The notes beneath the pieces are model-generated. The model was not told the DNA's origin. It saw only the letters and a program-made list of their open reading frames with translations, and searched no databases. The position numbers and the translations under genes were made by a program. Shown here one piece after another: positions 53,383-62,625 of a DNA stretch of 64,000 bases; within the stretch, counting starts at the first letter, position 1, and each line of letters opens with the position of its first letter. The DNA lies in the NCBI GenBank assembly GCA_963781805.1, contig CAWAHF010000004.1:2976001-3040000 (forward strand), written 5' to 3'. Source of the stretch: JAFGPL01 sp963781805 (lineage in GTDB: Bacteria > Bacteroidota > Bacteroidia > Bacteroidales > UBA10428).

Positions 53383-54222
53383 ATGCAAAAAATAACTGAA
53401 AGGATTATTTCATTTTTTAAACAACATATTTTAATAAAAAATCTTACCCTGGCATTCCTTATAATCGTGCTTGTGCTGGTTATTTTTTTTACCTGGTTAA
53501 AAATTTTTACCCGGCATGGCGAGTCGTATAGCGTGCCTGATCTTACCGGTCTAACTATTGATGAGGTTGCCAAGGTACTGAAAGACCGAAACCTCAGGTG
53601 GGAAATAGCTGATTCTATTTATTCCAATGAATCCGAACGCGGAACGGTTGTTGAACACCATCCAAAAGCAGGATTCAAAGTTAAAAAGTATCGAAAGATT
53701 TACCTTACCATGAATGCCGTGAATCCTGAAAAAGTAGCCATGCCAAACCTGGTGGATTTATCCATCAGACAGGCACAATCAAAGCTGGAATCGGTGGGGC
53801 TTAAAATCGGAAAAATTACGTATGAACCCGATCTGGGCATCAATATCATTCTGGCTCAGAAATACCGGGGGGTACCTGTTAAAGATGGCGATACCCTTGT
53901 GAAAGGTTCGTTTATTGATCTGGTTCTTGGGAAAGGCCTGAGTGGTGAAACAACCATAGTTCCTGATTTAATTGGGCTTACTGAAGAAGAAGCAACGATT
54001 AAAGCTGCTGATGTGTCATTAAGACTGGGAGCAATCGTCCCCGATCCCGATATAAAAGATGAGGAAAAACCCCTCGCCAGAATCTACATGCAACGGCCGG
54101 CACACAATAAAAAAAATACGATCGCGTTAGGTTCTTCAATTGACGTTTGGTTAACGCTTGACTCCACAAAAATCGTTTCGGATGTGACAGATAGTCTAAA
54201 CTATGATGAAAGTAGTGAGTAA
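53383..54222 (+). CDS. PASTA-domain membrane protein
   Basis: A 279-residue protein with one N-terminal TM (about 20-45) and three external PASTA repeats (YSVPDLTGLTIDEVAKVLKDR; VAMPNLVDLSIRQAQSKLESVG; TIVPDLIGLTEEEATIKAADV). PASTA repeats bind cell-wall fragments in other phyla, but there is no kinase or penicillin-binding domain here. It overlaps the following T9SS gene by 20 nt and so is translationally linked to it and to rluD; the same linkage is common in Bacteroidota. Confidence 0.92.
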   Translation: MQKITERIISFFKQHILIKNLTLAFLIIVLVLVIFFTWLKIFTRHGESYSVPDLTGLTIDEVAKVLKDRNLRWEIADSIYSNESERGTVVEHHPKAGFKVKKYRKIYLTMNAVNPEKVAMPNLVDLSIRQAQSKLESVGLKIGKITYEPDLGINIILAQKYRGVPVKDGDTLVKGSFIDLVLGKGLSGETTIVPDLIGLTEEEATIKAADVSLRLGAIVPDPDIKDEEKPLARIYMQRPAHNKKNTIALGSSIDVWLTLDSTKIVSDVTDSLNYDESSE

Positions 54223-56158
54223 TTTCAAAAATATACTGTTTATTGCAATTTCTTTGTATGTCTGGTCATTATCCTGTGATGCCCAATTTGTTGTACCGTT
54301 GAATGAAAACACAACCATTAAAAAATATATCACAGAAAACCAAGTTCCCAGAAAATCAACCTTACAATCTGCTGCTATTTCCGATACCCTGAAACTGCCT
54401 TTTTTCGACGATTTCTCCCGTATTACCGTTTTTCCCGATCCAAAAAAATGGAAGGATAGATATGCTTTTATTAATGCCACATTTCCGGTTGAACCTATAT
54501 CCTATGGTGTGGCAACGCTTGATGCAATGGATGATAAGGGCAATATTTATAATGTGGGTGATAAGCCTCAGTCGTGCGACAGTCTTACGTCGTTGCCTAT
54601 AGATTTGTCTGAATTTTCAGGCACACAGAAAAAAATCTACCTCAGCTTTTTTTATCAGCCCCAGGGAAATGGAGAAGCCCCGGAAACTAAGGATTCACTG
54701 GTAGTAGAGCTATATTCGCCAAAAGACACTATGTGGTTCTGGGCATGGAGCATAACCGGATCAACCCTGAAACCCTTTAAGTCAAAAATTATCCAGATTA
54801 ACAATAACCTGTTTCAGAAAGGATTTCAATTCCGATTCAGAAATTATGTAAGCATGTCGGATAATGACACCCAATTTGGATTGGGAGCGCTTGGAAATTT
54901 CGATCTCTGGCATATCGATTATGTACGACTTAACAGCGATTCTATTCTGGAACATCAAACAGTCAATGATTTTTCATTACTCTATCCGCTTAAATCAAGT
55001 TATAGCGACTATCAGGCAATCCCATGGGATCACGTTGATTCGGCAAATTTCAATTACCGGCGGATTTATATGCCTATCACTATTCGTACTCCCATAACAA
55101 CCTGGTCTTTGGATACCACCCAGGCTAAAGATACCATTACAATACCTGTTGGTCGGGGATATTTTATGCGAAACGTTAAAACCGGCGCATACATTATTAC
55201 TCCGTTTACACAGGGAGAAGCCGAAAGATTATTAAACGATACTGTTTATTTACGTGAAGATGCATTTTTACCTATTATCAGCTATGATGGCTCAGACGAA
55301 GGTATTATTGAAACTGGTGCCTTTCTGGTAAATACACCTGAGAATATACATATAAATGATACCGTAAAAAAGATAGAATATTTTAAGTATCATTATGCTT
55401 ATGACGATGGCACAGCCGAAAGGGGATTTGGTAATCCCGGCCCTGTTGGAGGAGTTGGTTCTTATATTGCAGTATATTTTCAGCTATACAGAACCGACTA
55501 TCTGAGAGCTATTGACATTTTATTTAATAAAACACGGAACAATTATAACGGTAGTGAATCTTTTCAGGTTTGTGTGTGGCGAAGTAGCAACGTTTTACCC
55601 GGAGAATTAATCTACGATTCAAAAGAATTTTATAAACCTGATACCACTCTCGGATTTGGACAGTTTATGCGAATTATCCTTGATTCTGCAATTTTTATTA
55701 AAGATGAAATTTTTATTGGATTAAGACAAAATACGGACGAGTTCCTGAATATTGGTTATGACGTCAATGATCCTCACAAGGATAAAATTTTCTATAATAA
55801 TTTTGGAAGCTGGGAAAATTTTGCCACTACCAACAACGAAGAGGGATCTCTCATGATTCGGCCCGTAATGAGCAGAAATCCTATTGCTCTGGGAATTCCT
55901 GTTAAAAAAACTCCGAGTCAAATTTCGATGACAGTTTCGCCCAATCCTGCCAACGATTTTATTTATTTTAAACTGGATGATGATTTTTCACGAATTTCAT
56001 CCGTATCGGTTTATGATATGCTGGGAAACAAAAAGTTTGTCGAATCTAATGATGCGCATAAAGTGAATGTCAGCGTCCTTGCTCCCGGGATTTACATTCT
56101 TAAGGTAACTTGTGAAGACGGTAAAAATTTCTCAGGTAAATTTGTAAAATCCAGGTAA
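54203..56158 (+). CDS. Secreted protein with T9SS C-terminal sorting domain
   Basis: A 651-residue secreted protein with a signal peptide (residues 1-27, cleaving near SCDA) and a C-terminal type-A sorting domain of about 75 residues (SVSPNPANDFIYFKL, VSVYDMLGNKK, LAPGIYILKVTCEDG, KFVKSR), the signal for the type IX system. The central region has an extracellular beta-rich pattern; no catalytic motif is seen. It starts inside the PASTA gene and ends 2 nt before rluD. Confidence 0.88.
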   Translation: MMKVVSNFKNILFIAISLYVWSLSCDAQFVVPLNENTTIKKYITENQVPRKSTLQSAAISDTLKLPFFDDFSRITVFPDPKKWKDRYAFINATFPVEPISYGVATLDAMDDKGNIYNVGDKPQSCDSLTSLPIDLSEFSGTQKKIYLSFFYQPQGNGEAPETKDSLVVELYSPKDTMWFWAWSITGSTLKPFKSKIIQINNNLFQKGFQFRFRNYVSMSDNDTQFGLGALGNFDLWHIDYVRLNSDSILEHQTVNDFSLLYPLKSSYSDYQAIPWDHVDSANFNYRRIYMPITIRTPITTWSLDTTQAKDTITIPVGRGYFMRNVKTGAYIITPFTQGEAERLLNDTVYLREDAFLPIISYDGSDEGIIETGAFLVNTPENIHINDTVKKIEYFKYHYAYDDGTAERGFGNPGPVGGVGSYIAVYFQLYRTDYLRAIDILFNKTRNNYNGSESFQVCVWRSSNVLPGELIYDSKEFYKPDTTLGFGQFMRIILDSAIFIKDEIFIGLRQNTDEFLNIGYDVNDPHKDKIFYNNFGSWENFATTNNEEGSLMIRPVMSRNPIALGIPVKKTPSQISMTVSPNPANDFIYFKLDDDFSRISSVSVYDMLGNKKFVESNDAHKVNVSVLAPGIYILKVTCEDGKNFSGKFVKSR

Positions 56159-56160
56159 GT

Positions 56161-57207
56161 ATGGGAACTATGCTGCAGGAAGATCTGAACGAACAGCAAG
56201 AATTTTTTGAGCATTTTAGGTTTGAGGTGGATAAAAAACAAAGCCTGATCAGGATGGATAAGTACCTGAGCAACCGAATTGAAAATATTTCCAGAAACAG
56301 AATTCAGAATGCAGCAAAGGCGGGAAATATCCTGGTAAACGGAGTCGCTGAAAAATCCAGTTACAAGGTAAAACCGTGCGATATCATTTCAATCGTTCTG
56401 CCGCATCCTCCACGCGAAATTGAACTTATCCCGCAAAACATCCCTATCAACATTATTTATGAAGATGATGATATTATTGTTGTAAATAAAGAACCAAATA
56501 TGGTAGTCCATCCCGGTCATGGTAACTACGCCGGAACACTTATCAATGCACTAATGTATCATCTCAAGGACCTGCCTCTGTTTCAGCAGGGAGAGATACG
56601 ACCAGGGCTTGTACACAGAATAGATAAAGGCACCTCCGGAACTTTGGTCGTTGCAAAAACAGAACTGGCTTTGAACAGGCTGGCAAAGCAATTCTATGAC
56701 CGTACAACAAAGCGAACCTATGTAGCCCTCGTTTGGGGAAATCCGGACGAAAACATTGGTACCATTACTGGAAATATTGGCAGAAGTATCAAAGATCGGT
56801 TGAAAATGCAGGTATTTCCCGATGAAGATCAGGGGAAAACTGCCATCACCCATTACAAGGTAATTGAAAAACTCGGGTATGTGAATCTGATCGAATGCAG
56901 ACTCGAAACCGGCCGAACTCACCAGATACGTGTGCATATGGAATATATCGGACATCCGATTTTTAATGACGACAGGTATGGGGGAGACAGGATTTTAAAG
57001 GGCACAACCTTTTCAAAGTACAAACAGTTTGTGGAAAATTGTTTTAAAATCATGCCGCGGCCGGCTCTTCACGCAAAATCACTCGGTTTCAATCACCCGG
57101 TCAGCGGTCAGCCAATGTTTTTTGATTCGGAGCTGGCCCCTGATATGCAGGCTGTGGTTGATAAATGGAGAAAATATACATCCAACAGAGATATTGAAGA
57201 AGAATAA
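56161..57207 (+). CDS. rluD: RluA-family pseudouridine synthase
   Basis: A 348-residue synthase with an N-terminal S4 domain (SLIRMDKYLSNRIENISRNRIQNAAKAGNILVNG) and the RluA catalytic domain; the active aspartate is in LVHRIDKGTSGTLVVAKT. ECRLETGRTHQIRVHM and HPIFNDDRYGG are also typical. It probably modifies 23S rRNA positions 1911/1915/1917 as RluD does. Third gene of the PASTA operon; conserved order is known in the phylum. Confidence 0.93.
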   Translation: MGTMLQEDLNEQQEFFEHFRFEVDKKQSLIRMDKYLSNRIENISRNRIQNAAKAGNILVNGVAEKSSYKVKPCDIISIVLPHPPREIELIPQNIPINIIYEDDDIIVVNKEPNMVVHPGHGNYAGTLINALMYHLKDLPLFQQGEIRPGLVHRIDKGTSGTLVVAKTELALNRLAKQFYDRTTKRTYVALVWGNPDENIGTITGNIGRSIKDRLKMQVFPDEDQGKTAITHYKVIEKLGYVNLIECRLETGRTHQIRVHMEYIGHPIFNDDRYGGDRILKGTTFSKYKQFVENCFKIMPRPALHAKSLGFNHPVSGQPMFFDSELAPDMQAVVDKWRKYTSNRDIEEE

Positions 57208-57338
57208 GCAAAGGATTTTAACAATTCTTTGATGTGCTTGTTAACATGTGATGAGCCGCTATGTTAAAAATTATGTAATAAGGTTAAGCTGAAAAGTTAT
57301 TTCTTTCATCCCAATTATTTAACTTAGTTAATTCTTGA

Positions 57339-59510
57339 ATGCATATGATGAACCTGCTAACCATAAAATTTAACCTCCCGTTTGATAATCCTGTGATGAT
57401 ATTCGCGCTCATTATGCTGGTCATTCTTGTGGCACCCATGATTTTTTCAAAGTTGCGAATCCCTCAGATTGTCGGATTAATTCTTTCAGGTTTAATCATA
57501 GGTCCGCACGGACTTAACTTACTGGCCAGAGATAACAGCATTGTATTACTCGGAACCGTGGGACTTTTATATATTATGTTTCTTGCCGGTCTTGAAATCA
57601 ATCTGCACGACTTCAACAAGCGAAGAGGGCAGAGTTTTGTTTTCGGTATTATATCGTTTATTATACCTTTTTTTACCGGTGTGGGTTTGGGATATTATGC
57701 ATTCGGTTATCCCTTAATCTCATCCATATTAATCGGTAGTATCTTTTCTTCTCACACACTGGTTACGTATCCTATTGTGAGCCGCTTTGGCCTCTCCAGA
57801 ATCCGCTCGGTGAATATTGCCATTGGCGGAACCATACTTACCGATTTGCTTTCTCTTATTATCCTTTCGGTAGTTGCAAGTATTGCCAGGGATACCGGCA
57901 ATCCGAATAACTGGATGAAAATGATTATAACAGTTCCGATCTTTGGTTTTGTGATACTATACCTGGTACCTATTTTCGCCAGATGGTTTTTCAAGCGTGG
58001 ATCCAACCGGATATCGCAATTTATTTTTGTACTCACAATGTTATTCCTTTCCGCATTTCTGGCCGAACTTGCTATGATAGAGCCTGTTATAGGCGCTTTT
58101 CTTGCTGGTCTTGCATTTAACAGATTAATTCCGCATACATCGGGTCTTATGAACCGACTGGAATTCATGGGAAATGCATTGTTTATTCCTGTTTTCCTTA
58201 TTGGTGTCGGAATGCTCATCGACATCAAAATACTTTTCAATGGGATACATGCACTGTATGTGGTTTTATTCATCATCACTTTTGCCATCCTTTCGAAATT
58301 TATTGCCGCCTGGATAACGCAAAATATTTACCGATTCAATGCTCTTGAGAGAAAAATGATATTTGGTTTAAGTAATTCGAGAGCGGCAGCAGCGTTAGCA
58401 GCTGCTATCATCGGATTCAATATCATAATAAAAGTACAGGGAGAATTTGAATCAGGAAGATTACTTGGAGAAGAGGTTTTGAATGCCACGATCCTTCTTA
58501 TCCTGTTTACCATTGGGGTAAGCTCCTTTGCTGTGGAAAAAGCAGCCAGGGAACTCGCTATCCAGGAGGAGGCAGAAAGTATTGATGTGTTACCTGATAT
58601 TCAGGAAAGAATTCTTGTTCCTATTTCTAATCCCGATACGGTTGAATCGCTCATAGAATTTGCTTCCATAGTTAAAACTTCAAAATCACCGGAACCTTTA
58701 TATATTCTGAATGTTTTGGATAAAGAAGATGATAAAGCTGCAGCAGCCGGGTCAGATAAATTAATCGCCATTGCCAAAAAAGCTGTGGCTACATTAAATG
58801 TCCATGGAAATACGTTAACAAGATATGATCTGAATGCGGTACTTGGCATCCTGCATACCATCAAGGAAAATCAAATTTCCGATCTTGTTGTTGGTATTTT
58901 TGGAAAGCAGAATTATGTTGAGTCTTTTTTTGGAAGCATCAATGATAACATAATCAGGCATACCACATTGTCAGTATTTATTTCATGTTTTATCCAACCA
59001 CTGAATACGGTTGAACGCATTTTAGTTTTCATTCCGTCAAAAGCTGAATATGAACCAGGTTTTGTGAAATGGCTTGGGAAAATCAGGAATATAGCATCCA
59101 AAACGGGGCACGAAATTATTTTCTTTGCGGATAGCCACACAACCGAACATCTTAATTTTTTCCTTTCAAACCAAAAATTTTCAATTAAAACTGAAATTAC
59201 CCATTTCTCAGAGTGGGATAGTTATTCCAATATTATAGATAAAGCAAAGAGAAACGATCTTGTGGTTGTTGTTAATTCAAGACCTTCATCCATCACGTAT
59301 TTTTCATACCTTGAAGTATTACCTGTGGCACTGAGCAGATATCTGACCAATAATAATTTTATTTTTATTTATCCTGAACAATACGATACGGATCAGAACA
59401 TCGCCATAAGAGATTTGGGGGGCACATTAACAGGTCAGGTACTTAAAAATCACCCTGTTAGAGTAAAACTGAAAAAAACCGACAAATCCAAAAAAGATAA
59501 AACATCCTGA
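57339..59510 (+). CDS. CPA2 (Kef-type) antiporter with C-terminal Usp-like region
   Basis: A 723-residue paralogue of the island antiporter at 28562: about twelve TMs with SGLIIGPHGLNLLARD, GLLYIMFLAGLEINL, GAFLAGLAFNRLIP, and a cytoplasmic region starting RILVPISNPDTVESLIEFAS. No TrkA-N domain. It exchanges K+ or Na+ for H+. Start chosen at the first ATG (57339); ATGs at 57345 and 57348 are alternatives. It is monocistronic, 131 nt after rluD. Confidence 0.92.
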   Translation: MHMMNLLTIKFNLPFDNPVMIFALIMLVILVAPMIFSKLRIPQIVGLILSGLIIGPHGLNLLARDNSIVLLGTVGLLYIMFLAGLEINLHDFNKRRGQSFVFGIISFIIPFFTGVGLGYYAFGYPLISSILIGSIFSSHTLVTYPIVSRFGLSRIRSVNIAIGGTILTDLLSLIILSVVASIARDTGNPNNWMKMIITVPIFGFVILYLVPIFARWFFKRGSNRISQFIFVLTMLFLSAFLAELAMIEPVIGAFLAGLAFNRLIPHTSGLMNRLEFMGNALFIPVFLIGVGMLIDIKILFNGIHALYVVLFIITFAILSKFIAAWITQNIYRFNALERKMIFGLSNSRAAAALAAAIIGFNIIIKVQGEFESGRLLGEEVLNATILLILFTIGVSSFAVEKAARELAIQEEAESIDVLPDIQERILVPISNPDTVESLIEFASIVKTSKSPEPLYILNVLDKEDDKAAAAGSDKLIAIAKKAVATLNVHGNTLTRYDLNAVLGILHTIKENQISDLVVGIFGKQNYVESFFGSINDNIIRHTTLSVFISCFIQPLNTVERILVFIPSKAEYEPGFVKWLGKIRNIASKTGHEIIFFADSHTTEHLNFFLSNQKFSIKTEITHFSEWDSYSNIIDKAKRNDLVVVVNSRPSSITYFSYLEVLPVALSRYLTNNNFIFIYPEQYDTDQNIAIRDLGGTLTGQVLKNHPVRVKLKKTDKSKKDKTS

Positions 59511-59541
59511 GAATTGCCATACGGCTATCCTGTTAGTCAAC

Positions 59542-60333
59542 CTAAATGTTCAACTTATTTACCTTACCTGTTATTTTCTTTTTAATTTTATTAAAAGACG
59601 GAGGCGGTCCCATATTGATGCTTTTATTATTGATATATAACGCATCCAGATATCCCCATTTCAGGATCTCATTTTTTTCAAAAGTACTTATTGTATTGAA
59701 GATTACTTTATCAGGATATTCCATGGCAACACGTTTTGCCCGCTCATGAATAATATTCATTGCCGGGCATCCGCCATTGATAAAAGAAGTTACAGTAACT
59801 TTATCCTGTTTGGGTTCTATGGTAAATTTATTTGTTTCAATCCATTTTGGGGGAACTGCATCTTCGGTAAATTTTTTCCATAATAATATTCTTCCCCCTA
59901 GCTTATCAACCTTAGCGTATCCCTGTTTCTTAAACCACGAAGCCCGCATAAAAACAGGGATAGATAATCCCCAGGCTACCAATCCCTTTGCCCCCAGTAA
60001 TTTTGCGTCTACCTCGGCAGCTTTTATCAATGCTTTCCCCATACCTCTTTTTCTGAAATTACCTCTCCCCTTTTTATAGCCATGCACCCATATGCAACTG
60101 ATAAAATAAAGATTCTCCCCGGATGCATTGCTGTATTCTATTGGTACATACTGAATCATCCCGCCAATAATCCCGTTATCATCTTCAGCCAGTTTTACCC
60201 GCAATCCTTTATCCTTCATACGGTTGTACCAGCACTCTTTATGGTTACCTGACTCTTTCATTTCCTCCGACCAGTCTTCCAGGCAGCAAAAGTACAACGA
60301 TTTGTTGCTTTCGTTTAAATCAATGATTCTCAT
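59542..60333 (-). CDS. GNAT-family acetyltransferase
   Basis: A 263-residue protein. The N-terminal ~160 residues form an acetyltransferase domain: ENLYFISCIWVHGYKKGRGNFRKRGMGKALIKAAEVDAKLLGAKGLV, with the acetyl-CoA loop RKRGMG. The remaining ~100 residues (about 165-263) include FINGGCPAMNIIHERAKRVA and look thioredoxin-like or of unknown fold. Substrate unknown. It is convergent with the antiporter gene at 57339. Confidence 0.85.
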   Translation of the reverse strand: MRIIDLNESNKSLYFCCLEDWSEEMKESGNHKECWYNRMKDKGLRVKLAEDDNGIIGGMIQYVPIEYSNASGENLYFISCIWVHGYKKGRGNFRKRGMGKALIKAAEVDAKLLGAKGLVAWGLSIPVFMRASWFKKQGYAKVDKLGGRILLWKKFTEDAVPPKWIETNKFTIEPKQDKVTVTSFINGGCPAMNIIHERAKRVAMEYPDKVIFNTISTFEKNEILKWGYLDALYINNKSINMGPPPSFNKIKKKITGKVNKLNI

Positions 60334-60482
60334 GTGGTTTGTTTCTAAAAGGTTGAATTTAAATTAAAAATAATCAATTTTATGTAATTGATTTCAGAAA
60401 AATTTGTTGGAAAATTTTTACCTGTTTTACAAAACACTATTTTTGTTTGTTGTAAATCTGATTAACATAAATCATTTAAACC

Positions 60483-61481
60483 GTGTCAAACGATAACCTA
60501 CCCCAATTACTTGAACAATTTAGTAAATTAAAAGTACTTATCCTGGGTGATGTAATGGTTGACTCCTATCTTTGGGGCAAGGTATCCCGAATTTCTCCGG
60601 AAGCGCCTGTCCCCATTGTGGCACAATCCAAAAGTGAGTTTCGTTTGGGTGGGGCTGCCAATGTCGCCCGTAATGTGAAATCACTGGGCGCGGAGCCAAT
60701 TCTTTGTTCGGTAATCGGTGAAGATACCCATAGTGAAATATTCACCGGCCTGATGAAAAACGAGGGCATGACCGTTGAAGGTATTTTGAAATCCAAGAAC
60801 AGAATTACAACCGTAAAAACAAGGATTATCAGCGGAAGTCAACAACTGTTGCGGGTAGATAACGAAATGGAGGATTACCTTTACTCCTCCTTGGAATCGT
60901 CCATGTTCAGTCATATTCAAACGCTGATCAAAGACAATAAAATTGATGCCATTATTTTCCAGGATTATGACAAGGGTGTTATCACTCCGATGTTAATTGA
61001 AAATATAATGACCCTTGCTGTCAGAAAAAAAATTCCGACACTGGTTGATCCAAAAAAACGAAATTTTCATCATTATCATGGAGCTAATCTTTTTAAACCA
61101 AACTTTAAAGAGTTGACAGAAGGGTTGAATATACATATTGAAAAACGAAATTTTGATTCGGTGTTTGATGCTGCAAAAGTGTTGCATAACAATTATGCAC
61201 ATGAACTGGTAATGATAACCCTTTCAGAGCATGGGATTTTAATAAGTGATAATAAATATTATCATGTAATACCTGCTGAAGTTAGAGATATATCCGATGT
61301 ATCAGGCGCAGGAGATACGGTAATTGGTATGGCAGCTTTATGTCTTGCAGCAGGTCTTTCTCCAAAACAAACAGCTGCGTTGTCAAACCTCGCCGGTGGC
61401 CTGGTTTGTGAAAAAGTGGGAGTCGTTCCCATAGAAAAAGAACAATTATTAAAAGAAAATTTCATCTTACCGGCAGATTGA
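60483..61481 (+). CDS. hldA: D-glycero-beta-D-manno-heptose-7-phosphate kinase
   Basis: A 332-residue PfkB-family kinase that phosphorylates C1 of heptose-7-phosphate on the way to ADP-heptose for lipopolysaccharide. Motifs: LILGDVMVDSYLWGKVSRISPEAPVPIV, RLGGAANVARNVKSLGA, KPNFKELTEGL, and the catalytic DISDVSGAGDTVIGMAAL. It lacks the nucleotidyltransferase half of E. coli HldE, so that step is on another gene. GTG start at 60483; there is no ATG nearby. Confidence 0.92.
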   Translation: MSNDNLPQLLEQFSKLKVLILGDVMVDSYLWGKVSRISPEAPVPIVAQSKSEFRLGGAANVARNVKSLGAEPILCSVIGEDTHSEIFTGLMKNEGMTVEGILKSKNRITTVKTRIISGSQQLLRVDNEMEDYLYSSLESSMFSHIQTLIKDNKIDAIIFQDYDKGVITPMLIENIMTLAVRKKIPTLVDPKKRNFHHYHGANLFKPNFKELTEGLNIHIEKRNFDSVFDAAKVLHNNYAHELVMITLSEHGILISDNKYYHVIPAEVRDISDVSGAGDTVIGMAALCLAAGLSPKQTAALSNLAGGLVCEKVGVVPIEKEQLLKENFILPAD

Positions 61482-61504
61482 TTATTTTTGTGAGCTTTTG
61501 AAAA

Positions 61505-61542
61505 GTTCCGGGTTCGGAGTTTGGGGTTCCGGGTTCAGAGTT
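61505..61542 (+). repeat. 17-nt direct repeats with distal inverted copy
   Basis: GTTCCGGGTTCGGAGTT (61505-61521) and GTTCCGGGTTCAGAGTT (61526-61542), 21 nt apart. AACTCTGAAC at 61608-61617 is the reverse complement of the second copy's end and could close a 65-nt loop. No terminator tail. Confidence 0.55.
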
Positions 61543-61663
61543 ACGTGTTTCATGTTTATTTTAAAACGTTAGAAATATTTTAGTTCATAAAACAATACAT
61601 AACCCAAAACTCTGAACTCAAAACAAAATTTCCATCCTGCCTTAAAAATACAGATGGAAAAAC

Positions 61664-61703
61664 GGGGTGTGGTCCCGTCTGTTGCGGGATAAACTCCGTT
61701 GGC
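61664..61703 (+). repeat. 40-nt leader repeat before tRNA-Pro(CGG)
   Basis: Second copy of the element at 20921-20960 (37/40 by eye), again about 85-120 nt before a proline tRNA. Sequence between it and the tRNA differs from the first copy. Confidence 0.7.
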
Positions 61704-61787
61704 AGTCCCGACCTTTTATGGTTCAATACAACGAGACCGGAAGTTAGGATTTAAGTTTATATAAAATTTGATGTTCTTTTAATTATT

Positions 61788-61860
61788 CGGGGTGTGGCGC
61801 AGTTGGCAGCGCGCGTCGTTCGGGACGACGAGGCCGGAAGTTCGAGTCTTCTCACCCCGA
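61788..61860 (+). tRNA. tRNA-Pro (CGG)
   Basis: Cloverleaf of 73 nt. Acceptor CGGGGTG/CACCCCG, anticodon stem CGTCG/CGACG with loop TTCGGGA (anticodon CGG), T-arm GGAAG-TTCGAGT-CTTCT. CCA is not encoded. The 3' end ACCCCGAC equals the island's attachment core. Confidence 0.97.
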
Positions 61861-61869
61861 CAAAAGAAA

Positions 61870-61906
61870 AAAGCCTGAACACGACAGTGTTCGGGCTTTA
61901 TTTTTT
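61870..61906 (+). terminator. Terminator of tRNA-Pro(CGG)
   Basis: Stem AAAGCCTGAACAC (61870-61882) / GTGTTCGGGCTTT (61887-61899) with one G-T pair, 4-nt loop, six T's. Confidence 0.88.
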
Positions 61907-61911
61907 CAGAG

Positions 61912-61934
61912 CGTTGAAAATTCATTTTCATAAG
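61912..61934 (+). repeat. Palindromic 23-nt block shared with tRNA-Ser(GCT) locus
   Basis: CGTTGAAAATTCATTTTCATAAG reads the same at 20108-20130; its centre TGAAAAT-TC-ATTTTCA is a palindrome. Both copies follow a tRNA terminator and precede an inverted, terminator-like block. Confidence 0.75.
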
Positions 61935-61940
61935 CATTGA

Positions 61941-62044
61941 AAAAATAAAGCCCTTAGCGAGCGGAGTGAGCGCAGGCTTTTTTCTTTTGAGTCACCCCTA
62001 TGGAAGTCCATGAGCGAGGTACGAGCGAATAATCTTCTTATCCC
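61941..62044 (+). repeat. 104-nt direct repeat, copy 1, with degenerate tRNA-Pro 3' half
   Basis: Matches 62108-62211 at about 103 of 104 positions (offset 167). It begins with a terminator-like AAAGCCC...GGCTTT hairpin and ends GCGAATAATCTTCTTATCCC, which resembles the T-arm and acceptor of tRNA-Pro(CGG). Confidence 0.8.
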
Positions 62045-62107
62045 AACTTCACTATCCGTAGCTCTTTAGAAATAGAAGAGAGGTAGGTTTCGTCAGGTAA
62101 AACCTAG

Positions 62108-62211
62108 AAAAATAAAGCCCTTAGCGAGCGGAGTGAGCGCAGGCTTTTTTCTTTTGAGTCACCCCTATGGAAGTCCATGAGCGAGGTATGAGCGAATAAT
62201 CTTCTTATCCC
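62108..62211 (+). repeat. 104-nt direct repeat, copy 2
   Basis: Second copy of 61941-62044. It runs into CCCGACAAAA (62209-62218), a direct repeat of the tRNA 3' end and its flank (61856-61865), as expected for the far end of an insertion. Confidence 0.8.
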
Positions 62212-62218
62212 GACAAAA

Positions 62219-62625
62219 ATGGGAAAAGGTTGGGTTGTGCTACCTTTTTTCATTATAAGGGCTACCTGAAGATGAAAACTGTCTGGTAGAGCTGACAACA
62301 TAGAACCGACGAGTGGAATTTGATGACATATTATTTACTTTGCAGAAACTGTAGTTGTTAACTGCATATTCGCATCAATGAATCTGGTTTGTAAACCAAA
62401 ATTAGACGAGAATTCAGTGTTCCCAATCCAACTCTGCTTCATTTAACTTTAAACTTCAGTAAAAAATTAATTCACTGACCGATCCGAATTTCCATTAATA
62501 TTTGTATATTAGAACATTATTTTTCAGGTATTTAAGATGCTTAATTAGTCAATTTATTTTTTTTAATTGAAAAAACCAATATTGGCCTGAAGTGTTATAT
62601 CCAACTATTTAAAAACCTATTCCTT
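62219..62625. other. Spacer before the VIT-domain gene
   Basis: About 400 AT-rich nt; no gene or clear hairpin. The promoter of the VIT gene should lie here, but I see no good TAnnTTTG close to the start. Confidence 0.4.

Noticed and set aside
62104..62301. 65-codon minus-strand open frame in the tRNA-Pro(CGG) satellite
   Set aside because: Built from the 104-nt repeat; its low-complexity start (Leu-Arg-Ser runs) is typical of repeat translation.
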